Shown piece after piece: positions 50,201-62,500 of a stretch of DNA of 64,000 nt. The notes beneath the pieces were generated by a model. That model made no database searches, was not told where the DNA came from, and saw only the letters and a program-made list of their open reading frames with translations. Source of the DNA: Mimachlamys varia (Eukaryota; Mollusca; Bivalvia; Pectinida; Pectinidae). Where the stretch lies: assembly GCA_947623455.1 (NCBI GenBank), contig OX392527.1, positions 5,576,001 to 5,640,000 on the forward strand. Direction: 5' to 3'. The position numbers were made by a program, and so were the translations under genes. The first letter of the stretch is position 1. Each line of letters starts with the position of its first letter.

Positions 50201-53200
50201 GCCCCTACAGACACTGCACAACCCCCATTATACCCCTTTCCTACCCCTACAGACACTGTATAACCCCCATTATACCCCTTTCCTGTCCCTACAGACACTG
50301 TTTAACCCCCATTATACCCCTTTCCTGCCCCTACAGACATTGTATAACCCCCATGATACCCCTTTCCTGCCCCTACAGACACTGTACAACCCCCATTATA
50401 CTCCTTTCCTGCCCCTACAGACACTGTACAACCCCCATTATACCCCTTTCCTGTCCCTACAGACACTGTACAACCCCCATGATACCCCTTTCCTGCCCCT
50501 ACAGACACTGTACAACCCCCATTATACTCTTTCCTGCCCCTACAGACACTGTACAACCCCATCATACCCCTTTCCTGCCCCTACAGACACTGTATAACCC
50601 CCATTATACTCCTTTCCTGTCCCTACAGACACTGTACAACCCCCATGATACCCCTTTCCTGTCCCTACAGACTATGTACAACCCAATTATACCCCTTTCC
50701 TGCCCCTACAGACACTGTACAACCCCCATTATACTCTTTCCTGCCCCTACAGACACTGTACAACCCCATCATACCCCTTTCCTGCCCCTACAGACCCTGA
50801 ATAACCCCTATCGTTACCCCTTTCCTGCCCCTTCAGACACTGTACAACCCCCATTTTACTCCTTTCCTGCCCCTACAAACACTGTATAACCCCTATCGTT
50901 ACCCCTTTCCTGCCCTTACAGACACTGTAAAACCCCCATTATACCCCTTTCCTGCCCCTACAGACACTGTATAACCCCCATTATACCCCTTTCCTGCCCC
51001 TACAGACACTGTACAACCCCATTATACCCCTTTCCTGCCCCTACAGACACTGTACAACCCCATTATACCCCTTTCCTACCCCTACAGACACTGTTTAACC
51101 CCCATTATACCCCTTTCCTGCCCCTACAGACACTGTTTAACCCCCATTATACCCCTTTCCTGCCCCTACAGACACTGTATAACCCCCATGATACCCCTTT
51201 CCTGCCCCTACAGACACTGCACAACCCCCATTATACCCCTTTCCTACCCCTACAGACACTGTATAACCCCCATTATACCCCTTTCCTGCCCCTACAGACA
51301 CTGTTTAACCCCCATTATACCCCTTTCCTGCCCCTACAGACACTGTATAACCCCCATTGTACCCCTTTCCTGCCCCTTCAGACACTGTACAACCCCCATT
51401 ATACTCCTTTCCTGCCCCTACAGACTATGTACAACCCCATTATACCCCTTTCCTGTCCCTACAGACACTGTACAACCCCCATGATACCCCTTTCCTGTCC
51501 CTACAGACTATGTACAACCCAATTATACCCCTTTCCTGCCCCTACAGACACTGTACAACCCCCATTATACTCTTTCCTGCCCCTACAGACACTGTACAAC
51601 CCCATCATACCCCTTTCCTGCCCCTACAGACCCTGAATAACCCCTATCGTTACCCCTTTCCTGCCCCTTCAGACACTGTACAACCCCCATTTTACTCCTT
51701 TCCTGCCCCTACAAACACTGTATAACCCCTATCGTTACCCCTTTCCTGCCCTTACAGACACTGTAAAACCCCCATTATACCCCTTTCCTGCCCCTACAGA
51801 CACTGTATAACCCCCATTATACCCCTTTCCTGCCCCTACAGACACTGTACAACCCCATTATACCCCTTTCCTGCCCCTACAGACACTGTACAACCCCATT
51901 ATACCCCTTTCCTACCCCTACAGACACTGTATAACCCCCATTATACCCCTTTCCTGCCCCTACAGACACTGTTTAACCCCCATTATACCCCTTTCCTGCC
52001 CCTACAGACACTGTATAACCCCCATTGTACCCCTTTCCTGCCCCTACAGACACTGCACAACCCCCATTATACCCCTTTCCTGCCCCTACAGACACTGAAT
52101 AATCCCTATCGTTACCCCTTTCCTGCCCCTTCAGACACTGTACAACCCCCATTATACTCCTTTCCTGCCCCTACAGACTATGTACAACCCCATTATACCC
52201 CTTTCCTGCCCCTACAGACACTGTATAACCCCCATGATACCCCTTTCCTGCCCCTACAGACACTGTATAACCCCCATTATACCCCTTTCCTGTCCCTACA
52301 GACACTGTACAACCCCATTATACCCCTTTCCTGCCCCTACAGACACTGTACAACCCCATTATACTTCTTTCCTGCCCCTACAGACACTGTATAACCCCCA
52401 TTATACCCCTTTCCTGCCCCTACAGACACTGTATAACCCCCATTATACCCCTTTCCAGCCCCTACAGACACTGTACAACCCCCATGATACCCCTTTCCTG
52501 CCCCTACAGACACTGTATAACCCCCATTGTACCCCTTTCCTGCCCCTTCAGACACTGTACAACCCCCATTATACTCCTTTCCTGCCCCTACAGACTATGT
52601 ACAACCCCATTATACCCCTTTCCTGTCCCTACAGACACTGTACAACCCCCATGATACCCCTTTCCTGTCCCTACAGACTATGTACAACCCAATTATACCC
52701 CTTTCCTGCCCCTACAGACACTGTACAACCCCCATTATACTCTTTCCTGCCCCTACAGACACTGTACAACCCCATCATACCCCTTTCCTGCCCCTACAGA
52801 CCCTGAATAACCCCTATCGTTACCCCTTTCCTGCCCCTTCAGACACTGTACAACCCCCATTTTACTCCTTTCCTGCCCCTACAAACACTGTATAACCCCT
52901 ATCGTTACCCCTTTCCTGCCCTTACAGACACTGTAAAACCCCCATTATACCCCTTTCCTGCCCCTACAGACACTGTATAACCCCCATTATACCCCTTTCC
53001 TGCCCCTACAGACACTGTACAACCCCATTATACCCCTTTCCTGCCCCTACAGACACTGTACAACCCCATTATACCCCTTTCCTACCCCTACAGACACTGT
53101 ATAACCCCCATTATACCCCTTTCCTGCCCCTACAGACACTGTTTAACCCCCATTATACCCCTTTCCTGCCCCTACAGACACTGTATAACCCCCATTGAAC

Positions 53201-54375
53201 CCCTTTCCTGCCCCTACAGACACTGCACAACCCCCATTATACCCCTTTCCTGCCCCTACAGACTATGTACAACCCCCATTATACCCCTTTCCTGCCCCTA
53301 CAGACACTGAATAATCCCTATCGTTACCCCTTTCCTGCCCCTTCAGACACTGTACAACCCCCATTATACTCCTTTCCTGCCCCTACAGACTATGTACAAC
53401 CCCATTATACCCCTTTCCTGCCCCTACAGACACTGTATAACCCCCATGATACCCCTTTCCTGCCCCTACAGACACTGTATAACCCCCATTATACTCCTTT
53501 CCTGCCCCTACAGACTATGTACAACCCCATTATACCCCTTTCCTGCCCCTACAGACACTGTATAACCCCCATGATACCCCTTTCCTGCCCCTACAGACAC
53601 TGTATAACCCCCATTATACCCCTTTCCTGTCCCTACAGACACTGTACAACCCCATTATACCCCTTTCCTGCCCCTACAGACACTGTACAACCCCATTATA
53701 CTTCTTTCCTGCCCCTACAGACACTGTATAACCCCCATTATACCCCTTTCCTGCCCCTACAGACACTGTATAACCCCCATTATACCCCTTTCCTGCCCCT
53801 ACAGACATTGTATAACCCCCATTATACCCCTTTCCTGCCCCTACAGACACTGTATAACCCCCATTATACCCCTTTCCTGCCCCTACAGACACTGTATAAC
53901 CCCCATTATACCCCTTTCCTGCCCCTACAGACACTGTATAACCCCCATTATACCCCTTTCCTGCCCCTACAGACACTGTATAACCCCAATTATACCCCTT
54001 TCCTGCCCCTACAGACACTGTATAACCCCCATTATACCCCTTTCCTGCCCCTACAGACACTGTATAACCCCCATTATACCCCTTTCCTGCCCCTACAGAC
54101 ACTGTATAACCCCCATTATACCCCTTTCCTGCCCCTACAGACACTGTATAACCCCCATTATACCCCTTTCCTGCCCCTACAGACACTGTATAACCCCCAT
54201 TATACCCCTTTCCTGCCCCTACAGACACTGTATAACCCCCATTATACCCCTTTCCTGCCCCTACAGACACTGTATAACCCCCATTATACCCCTTTCCTGC
54301 CCCTACAGACATTGTATAACTCCCATGATACCCCTTTCCTGTCCCTACAGACACTGTACAACCCCTACCATTACC
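44210..54375. repeat. 42-bp (41/42) minisatellite, about 240 copies, 10.2 kb, with nested higher-order repeats
   Basis: Unit contains CCCCTTTCCTGCCCCTACAG and ACACTGTATAACCCCC; AACCCC versus AACCCCC gives 41 or 42 bp. It is the largest array here. Higher-order periods read from recurring variants are 847 bp (TTATAACACC at 44731 and 45578), about 1003 bp, about 1170 bp and 3553 bp. The last part (about 53740-54300) is a run of nearly identical basic units. Each plus-strand unit resembles a 3' splice site; each minus-strand unit carries three long G runs. Dozens of frames across it (for example 53265-54383 plus) are artefacts. Confidence 0.98.
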
Positions 54376-55884
54376 CTGTTTGAGAAGTCTTGCCCTTTAT
54401 TACAGACTGGATCAGTGTACTTCTATACCACACAAGGGCTTAGTCACTAAAAGGGCCATTTACAAAGCTTCAGCATTATTCATGGGCTAGCAATACAAGC
54501 CATTATCACATATAAATCGTTTTTCATGACACTCTCTTACACAATATGTATTAAACGGGATCACATTTTTTATGTCAATATAACAATTATTTGTTTGTGA
54601 ATGAAATATTTACATGGCTGGATTTTGTCTGTATGTTGATCAGCTGACAATGTTCCCTGTCTGTACCACCCACACTTAAATCCTTTCTAAAACCTCACAA
54701 TTCAGCAGAAAAAAGGGAAGGTTTTAAACAACCTTCCATAAAACACAACTTTGGTATTCATTCTGTGTAACTCCAATACATCATTCTTACTGTTCCATCG
54801 TTTCTGCTGAAAGCTTGTAAAAGGTCCATTTGCTTTTGAAAACTAATATATTGGTATCAGATCCTGATCTACTGTGTACTGTACAGTGGACAATAAGCCG
54901 TTGTTTTGGAGGGAAATGACTTTCTATAGTTATAAGCTCAGCAATCTGGCTGGGGCAAACTTAACTTGTCCGTAGGAGACTCATTTATCAGGATATAACT
55001 CAAGGTCAAAAGGTCATATCCTTTCTTACCTGTAACTTGCGGGCCTCACCTGATTCAGAGACAAAAAGCTGCAAGTTTTGTGATGATTCTTTTTAGTTTC
55101 CATCAAACACCATATCTGTCTACTTTTGATAACTATTTCTGACATTTCATAATATACTGACAACTTATCTAATCAATAAGTTTGTAAATAATTTCATTTA
55201 AAATGATGATCAAGGGATTAATTTATTAAATCAATAGTAATAAGTATTCAGTATAAGACTCTTGAATGCCATATATGATCATCAAAAGAGTACAGGAAGT
55301 TCAGACCCCAGTGCAGATTCTTAAAGCATAATAGCAGCTAACTCATGTATGTATGCCCTGGAATAGAATGTATGCTTATTGGGTTGCAGTCCCAACATTT
55401 GCAAACCTGTAACAAAGGGACATAAGTCTCCAAGGGTGGGGTTGGACACGAAGACTATACACGAAGACTATAATCCTGGTAGCGTGGATGTTCTTGTTTC
55501 TTCATGCCTAACAAATGTATATCAGGTTAAAAGTTCGGGTTCCTGAAATAGTTGAAAACTGACCTACATTCCCTATTGGACCACAACCAATTAGAGTACA
55601 GGTCCCAAAGACAATTCTAGTGGCATACATGTTGTGTACTGTTATAAATGAAACATGGATATGCAGACATATCCGATTCATTTTGAGTTTTAAATCAAAG
55701 CAATAGAGGCAATAATTTATAATGTGTTTTTATAAAGTATGAATTTTGTGTATTTTGTTGTCGATTATCGCATCAAATATACCTTTGCACTGCAAACATT
55801 TCCGTTTCATCATATTCAAAATTCACTGCACTTTTGGGATACTGTAAAAGTATTATCAAAACAAAAACATATCATTTTTAAAAT
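54376..55884. other. Single-copy DNA, no supported gene
   Basis: AT-rich unique sequence. Near 55025-55085 the minus strand holds two donor-like words (CAG|GTGAGG and CAG|GTAAGA) 20 nt apart behind a short open stretch, but no domain or good acceptor supports an exon. Confidence 0.45.
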
Positions 55885-56007
55885 GTTTCACAGGATCACT
55901 TCTGACAGTCTGTCACAGAATCATTGCCAACTGTACATCCTACTGTTTCACAGGATCACCTCTGACAGTCTGTCACAGAATCATTGCTAACTGTACATCC
56001 TACTGTT
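55885..56007. repeat. 60-bp tandem duplication
   Basis: Two copies containing GTTTCACAGGATCAC and CTGTCACAGAATCATTGC, differing by two substitutions. Confidence 0.93.
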
Positions 56008-57879
56008 TCCACAAAAGGTCTACCTATCTGACAGTACATTAAACACAAAACTTCCAGGGCTGACCGTGCACACTGACCAGTTTAATCCATACCTATTAAG
56101 TACAGATGAAATGTACTGAGTAACACTTTGGATTATCTTATCTCTGGCCTGGTAAATCTGCACAGAATTTTTTATTTTAATTCAATACAGCATTAGAAAG
56201 TGACATTTCTTCATTTATGTAATTTAAGAAACAAAAATAATTCTACCTTAATATGGTCATGCAAATTTAAATAATAGTTTTAATCAGATAATGGGAAATT
56301 TGAAATATTTTGTAATTTTATCATGCAGGGCACAAGGCTATTTCCTTGTTCTGATGTTCTGAGGCGTGTTGATGAGTTTGTGATCCTTATCCGACACCCG
56401 ATTCTGATAATTGATTTAGACATTGACAAAGACAAGGTTTCTAGTGTCATCAGATTGCAGCTCTGACGAGCATGAAAGGCAACCACTGCCAAATAATGAT
56501 GGATGTCTTCTCGTGTAAATCATGGTCGGTGAGGTGCTTGTCAACAGGACAATAGACCCATGGCATGCAAACTTTTGAAAACTTCTGAAGTTTATCTACT
56601 ATTTTAAATGGAAACAATGAAGGCTTAACAAGACTTTAGTGAAAAACACCTGTTCCAAACGAGAAACCCTGCATGCCACAGCTTACTGGCTTGTAAAAGG
56701 CCTCAATAACCCTTTATAACAAACAGACATCTGACTGTCTAGTCAGTATGCTACCTATTGACGTATGTACATCTAACTGTAAGTAATGTTATAGAAATAT
56801 TCAAAAAGAACAAAAAAATATATAATACTTGTCAAACGGATATGAAGGTGTAGTCACTTATAAATAACACAGGTACTTGGTCGATCATGACTTGGCAAAG
56901 GTATGTTTCACTCCGTATCTGTTACAAACTATAACGATAAAAAGGAAACTTCATTTTCTGTTTTCATGATATTTAATTATACCACCAGAACAAATTAAAA
57001 TGATTAAAACTTGTGATCAATTACCTTTATGTAATTGATAAACATTAAAATTTAGAGTTAATTCCTCCACAGATGTTCTAGGATATAATTAGGAGCTCTG
57101 AAAACTCACAATAAACAAAACTCTCTTCTTTAAACCTTCAACACTTTTAGAAGTTTCTCATGAAATGCTGAACAACTTTTAAATATAAAGTCAGCATAAC
57201 TATTTTTAGATTGCCATTACTATGTAATATAACTGACACCTGTAAATCATCGACCTTGAACTGAAGTTGCCATTTCCAGTGAGAACGATTTAAATACAGA
57301 TTTCTATAAATTATAAATTTTGTCAAGTCTAAGAGGTCATTTAGGCCAGTCAAGTTAGATCATAAATATTGATTCGGTGATGAGATTGAACCAGGTTTCT
57401 GGAGACAGATGTCTGCCATATATAGATAGTCTAGAGCTGACCTTCAATGGTGTACAAGGTCAAACAACCCAGAAATACTGCCAAGTCAAATGTCTTGTAG
57501 TACTTGTTTCAGGTTTTACATTCTGTAATTATAAGCACGTGTCTGTATTATAAATGTGTGGATGGTAAGATTTATTTCCAGGAACAGCTGTAACATTCAA
57601 TTTTTTACCCAATAAAGCGAAAGAAAAAGAAAAAACTGAAGTTAAGTTTCATCTCTGTTGGAAATATTTTACTGCAATTTCTTATCATGAATGCATAAAA
57701 CTTGATATATTCACTGAAAAGTTTGATGAGAAATCAGCTGTATCTGATAACCACAAGTCACATTCTCAACATAACACTGCATCTTCCTTGTCTTCTCTGC
57801 TAGTTTTTATCTACAGTTTAAAGTGTTTTATTTAAGTAAAGAACAACTAATGTGGGTTTGATAAGGAAACAAAACCGGA
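56008..57879. other. Single-copy DNA, no supported gene
   Basis: About 1.9 kb of AT-rich unique DNA. The frames on both strands at about 56280-56492 (up to 70 codons) and 57147-57353 (minus) show no recognisable domain. Confidence 0.45.
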
Positions 57880-58702
57880 GGAAGACATTAGGCAGGTAAA
57901 GTTTTCCTGTACCGAGACAATAGGCAGGTTAAGATCTCCTGAACCGAGACAATAGGCAGGTTAAGATCTCCTGAACCGAGACAATAGGCAGGTTAAGATC
58001 TCCTGAACTGAGACAATAGGCAGGTTAAGATCTCCTGAACTGAGACAATAGGCAGGTTAAGATCTCCTGAACTGAGACAATAGGCAAGTTAAGATCTCTT
58101 GAACTGAGACAATAGGCAGGTTAAGATCTCCTGAACTGAGACAACAGGCAGGTTAAGATCTCCTGAACTGAGACAATAGGCAAGTTAAGATCTCCTGAAC
58201 TGAGACAATAGGCAGGTTAAGATCTCCTGAACCGAAACAATAGGCAGGTTAAGATCTCCTGAACCGAGACAATAGGCAGGTAAAGATTTCCTGTACCGAG
58301 ACAATAGGCAGGTTAAGATCTCCTGAACCAAGACAATAAGCAGGTTAAGATCTCCTGAACCAAGACAATAGGCAGGTTAAGATCTCCTGAACCAAGACAA
58401 TAGGCAGGTAAAGATTTCCTGTACCGAGACAATAGGCAGGTTAAGATCTCCTGAACCAAGACAATAAGCAGGTTAAGATCTCCTGAACCAAGACAATAGG
58501 CAGGTTAAGATCTCCTGAACCGCGGCAATAGGCAGATTAAGATCTCCTGAACTGTGACAATAGGCAGGTTAAGATCTCCTAAACTGAGACAATAGGCAGG
58601 TTAAGATCTCCTGAACTGTGACAATAGGCAGGTTAAGATCTCCTGAACTGAGACAATAGGCAAGTTAAGATCTCCTGAACCGAGACAATAAGCAGGTTAA
58701 GA
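57880..58702. repeat. 32-bp minisatellite, about 25 copies
   Basis: Unit contains GACAATAGGCAGGTTAAGAT and CTCCTGAAC. Subtypes ACCGA, ACTGA and ACCAA occur in blocks, and a variant AGGTAAAGATTTCCTGTACC recurs at about 57895, 58277 and 58405. Confidence 0.95.
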
Positions 58703-59537
58703 TTAGTTCTCAAATTAGTTCATACAAAACAATGGTAGATTGTGCAACTTTATTGAGAATTTTCAATAAAATATAAACTATTTAATTAGATCTGAAGAGG
58801 TACGTGTGTAGTTATTTCATCATATTAATAATGAATTTTTTCTTCCTCACCTGATATCTATAGTCTGACAGTATAACAAATTATTATTTTTAAGTAGAGA
58901 TGATGGTACTACAAACAAACTCATCATTGTTCCCAAACTTTAATAAGGACCACTGTAGAAGGCGTTACACACTGACTGTATGATCAGCGCGAGACCATGT
59001 AGCAGCCACACTGTAATTATATCTAACAATTACACGCTGGGCATGAATGGAGGCACTGCGTGGTGTGCAGTATGTACACAACACATTACCCTGCAGGAAA
59101 GGGGAGGTAATTTATTACCAATACATCACAGACATTACAAACTTAAACTCAACGTATTAACCTTAACAATGAGACAGACTTTTTTTACTTTCAGGCAAAA
59201 TTATACACCTAGTGCATGTTCTTTGTCAGGTCTTCAATCCTTAATGGACGGTTTCAAAATTCATGAAATAGATGCACATACATTTATTTGTGTGATCGTA
59301 CCCTTCTGTTTAAATTGATACGTGTCAGAATGCAGAGGTCTAACAGAGATACCTTGTCTACTGGACGCAGGCAACAACCGCACAGACACCAGTTAAATGT
59401 GGAGGGTCTACAACTTTGTCTATCACAGGTCATAATCATTTTCCATCCTTTCGCTGTAGCTACCAGGTAGAATATAGAAACATCTCAAACTTTAATTACA
59501 TATCTGCCACACTGTACTGGTACTTAACAGGTCAGAC
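58703..59537. other. Single-copy DNA, no supported gene
   Basis: Unique sequence. A 112-codon plus frame (58980-59318) is the longest non-repeat frame in the window but has no domain I recognise and no clear splice or promoter context; left uncalled. Confidence 0.45.
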
Positions 59538-62500
59538 CGGAACAATGGCAATGGTAGTGTGTAGCTAAGGGACCTTCTAGGAACACTAGCAATGGTAGTG
59601 TGTAGCTAAGGGACCTTCTAGGAACAATGGCAATGGTAGTGTGTAGCTAAGGGACCTTCTAGGAACACTAGCAATGGTAGTGTGTAGCTAAGGGACCTTC
59701 TAGGAAAACTAGCAATGGTCGTCTGTAGCTAAGGGACCTTCTAGGAAAACTAGCAATGGTCGTCTGTAGCTAAGGGACCTTCTAGGAAAACTAGCAATGG
59801 TCGTCTGTAGCTAAGGGACCTTCTAGGAAAACTAGCAATGGTCGTCTGTAGCTAAGGGACCTTCTAGGAACAATGGCAATGGTAGTGTGTAGCTAAGGGA
59901 CCTTCTAGGAACAATGGCAATGGTAGTCTGTAGCTAAGAGACCTTCAAGGACACTAGCAATGGTCGTCTGTAGCTAAGGGACCTTCTAGGAAAACTAGCA
60001 ATGGTCGTCTGTAGCTAAGGGACCTTCTAGGAAAACTAGCAATGGTCGTCTGTAGCTAAGGGACCTTCTAGGAACAATGGCAATGGTAGTGTGTAGCTAA
60101 GGGACCTTCTAGGAACACTAGCAATGGTAGTGTGTAGCTAAGGGACCTTCTAGGAACAATGGCAATGGTAGTCTGTAGCTAAGAGACCTTCAAGGACACT
60201 AGCAATGGTAGTGTGTAGCTAAGGGACCTTCTAGGAAAACTAGCAATGGTAGTATGTAGCTAAGGAACCTTCTAGGAACACTAGCAATGGTAGTCTGTAG
60301 CTAAGGAACCTTCTAGGAACACTAGCAATGGTAGTCTGTAGCTAAGGGACCTTCTAGGAACACTGGCAATGGTAGTCTGTAGCTAAGGGACCTTCTAGGA
60401 ACACTGGCAATGGTAGTCTGTAGCTAAGGGACCTTCTAGGAACACTGGCAATGGTCTTCTGTAGCTAAGGGACCTTCTAGGAACACTAGCAATGGTAGTC
60501 TGTAGCTAAGGAACCTTCTAGGAACACTAGCAATGGTAGTCTGTAGCTAAGGGACCTTTTAGGAACAATGGCAATGGTAGTCTGTAGCTAAGGGACCTTC
60601 TAGGAACACTGGCAATGGTAGTCTGTAGCTAAGGAACCTTCTAGGAACAATGGCAATGGTAGTCTGTAGCTAAGGAACCTTCTAGGAACACTGGCAATGG
60701 TAGTCTGTAGCTAAGGAACCTTCTAGGAACACTGGCAATGGTAGTCTGTAGCTAAGGGACCTTCTAGGAACACTAGCAATGGTAGTCTGTAGCTAAGGAA
60801 CCTTCTAGGAACACTAGCAATGGTAGTCTGTAGCTAAGGAACCTTCTAGGAACACTAGCAATGGTAGTCTGTAGCTAAGGGACCTTTTAGGAACACTGGC
60901 AATGGTAGTCTGTAGCTAAGGGATCTTCTAGGAACACTAGCAATGGTAGTCTGTAGCTAAGGGACCTTTTAGGAACACTGGCAATGGTAGTCTGTAGCTA
61001 AGGAACCTTCTAGGAACACTGGCAATGGTAGTCTGTAGCTAAGAGACCTTCTAGGAACACTAGCAATGGTAGACTGTAGCTAAGGGACCTTCTAGGAACA
61101 ATGGCAATGGTAGTGTGTAGCTAAGGGACCTTCTAGGAACACTAGCAATGGTAGTGTGTAGCTAAGGGACCTTCTAGGAACAATGGCAATGGTAGTCTGT
61201 AGCTAAGAGACCTTCTAGGAACACTAGCAATGGTAGACTGTAGCTAAGGGACCTTCTAGGAACAATGGCAATGGTAGTGTGTAGCTAAGGGACCTTCTAG
61301 GAACACTAGCAATGGTAGTGTGTAGCTAAGGGACCTTCTAGGAACAATGGCAATGGTAGTCTGTAGCTAAGAGACCTTCTAGGACACTAGCAATGGTAGT
61401 GTGTAGCTAAGGAACCTTCTAGGAAAACTAGCAATGGTAGTATGTAGCTAAGGAACCTTCTAGGAACACTAGCAATGGTAGTCTGTAGCTAAGGAACCTT
61501 CTAGGAACACTAGCAATGGTAGTCTGTAGCTAAGGGAACTTCTAGGAACACTGTCAATGGTAGTCTGTAGCTAAGGGACCTTCTAGGAACACTGGCAATG
61601 GTAGTCTGTAGCTAAGGGACCTTCTAGGAACACTGGCAATGGTAGTCTGTAGCTAAGGGACCTTTTAGGAACAATGGCAATGGTAGTCTGTAGCTAAGGG
61701 ACCTTCTAGGAACACTGGCAATGGTAGTCTGTAGCTAAGGGACCTTCTAGGAACAATGGCAATGGTCTTCTGTAGCTAAGGGACCTTCTAGGAACACTAG
61801 CAATGGTAGTCTGTAGCTAAGGGACCTTCTAGGAACACTGGCAATGGTCTTCTGTAGCTAAGGGACCTTCTAGGAACACTAGCAATGGTAGTCTGTAGCT
61901 AAGGAACCTTCTAGGAACACTAGCAATGGTAGTCTGTAGCTAAGGGACCTTTTAGGAACAATGGCAATGGTAGTCTGTAGCTAAGGGACCTTCTAGGAAC
62001 ACTGGCAATGGTAGTCTGTAGCTAAGGAACCTTCTAGGAACAATGGCAATGGTAGTCTGTAGCTAAGGAACCTTCTAGGAACACTGGCAATGGTAGTCTG
62101 TAGCTAAGGAACCTTCTAGGAACACTGGCAATGGTAGTCTGTAGCTAAGGGACCTTCTAGGAACACTAGCAATGGTAGTCTGTAGCTAAGGAACCTTCTA
62201 GGAACACTAGCAATGGTAGTCTGTAGCTAAGAGACCTTCTAGGAACAATGGCAATGGTAGTCTGTAGCTAAGGAACCTTCTAGGAACACTAGCAATGGTA
62301 GTCTGTAGCTAAGGAACCTTCTAGGAACACTAGCAATGGTAGTCTGTAGCTAAGGGACCTTTTAGGAACACTGGCAATGGTAGTCTGTAGCTAAGGGATC
62401 TTCTAGGAACACTAGCAATGGTAGTCTGTAGCTAAGGGACCTTCTAGGAACACTAGAAATGGTAGTCTGTAGCTAAGGAACCTTCTAGGAACACTGGCAA

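Noticed and set aside
44252..54383. Dozens of Pro/Tyr/Leu-rich frames on both strands
   Set aside because: They arise from the 42-bp period being a multiple of three; 41-bp units break them repeatedly, and nothing suggests coding selection.
55025..55100. Possible 39-nt minus-strand exon ending at CAG|GTAAGA
   Set aside because: Very short, no recognisable peptide, weak acceptor; could be part of a dispersed repeat.
56280..56492. Overlapping open frames on both strands
   Set aside because: Short, no family resemblance; the plus frame after a CAG is open for about 48 codons only.
58980..59318. 112-codon plus-strand frame, the longest outside repeats
   Set aside because: No recognisable domain, low-complexity start, no promoter or splice context; a frame this long is possible by chance in 64 kb.
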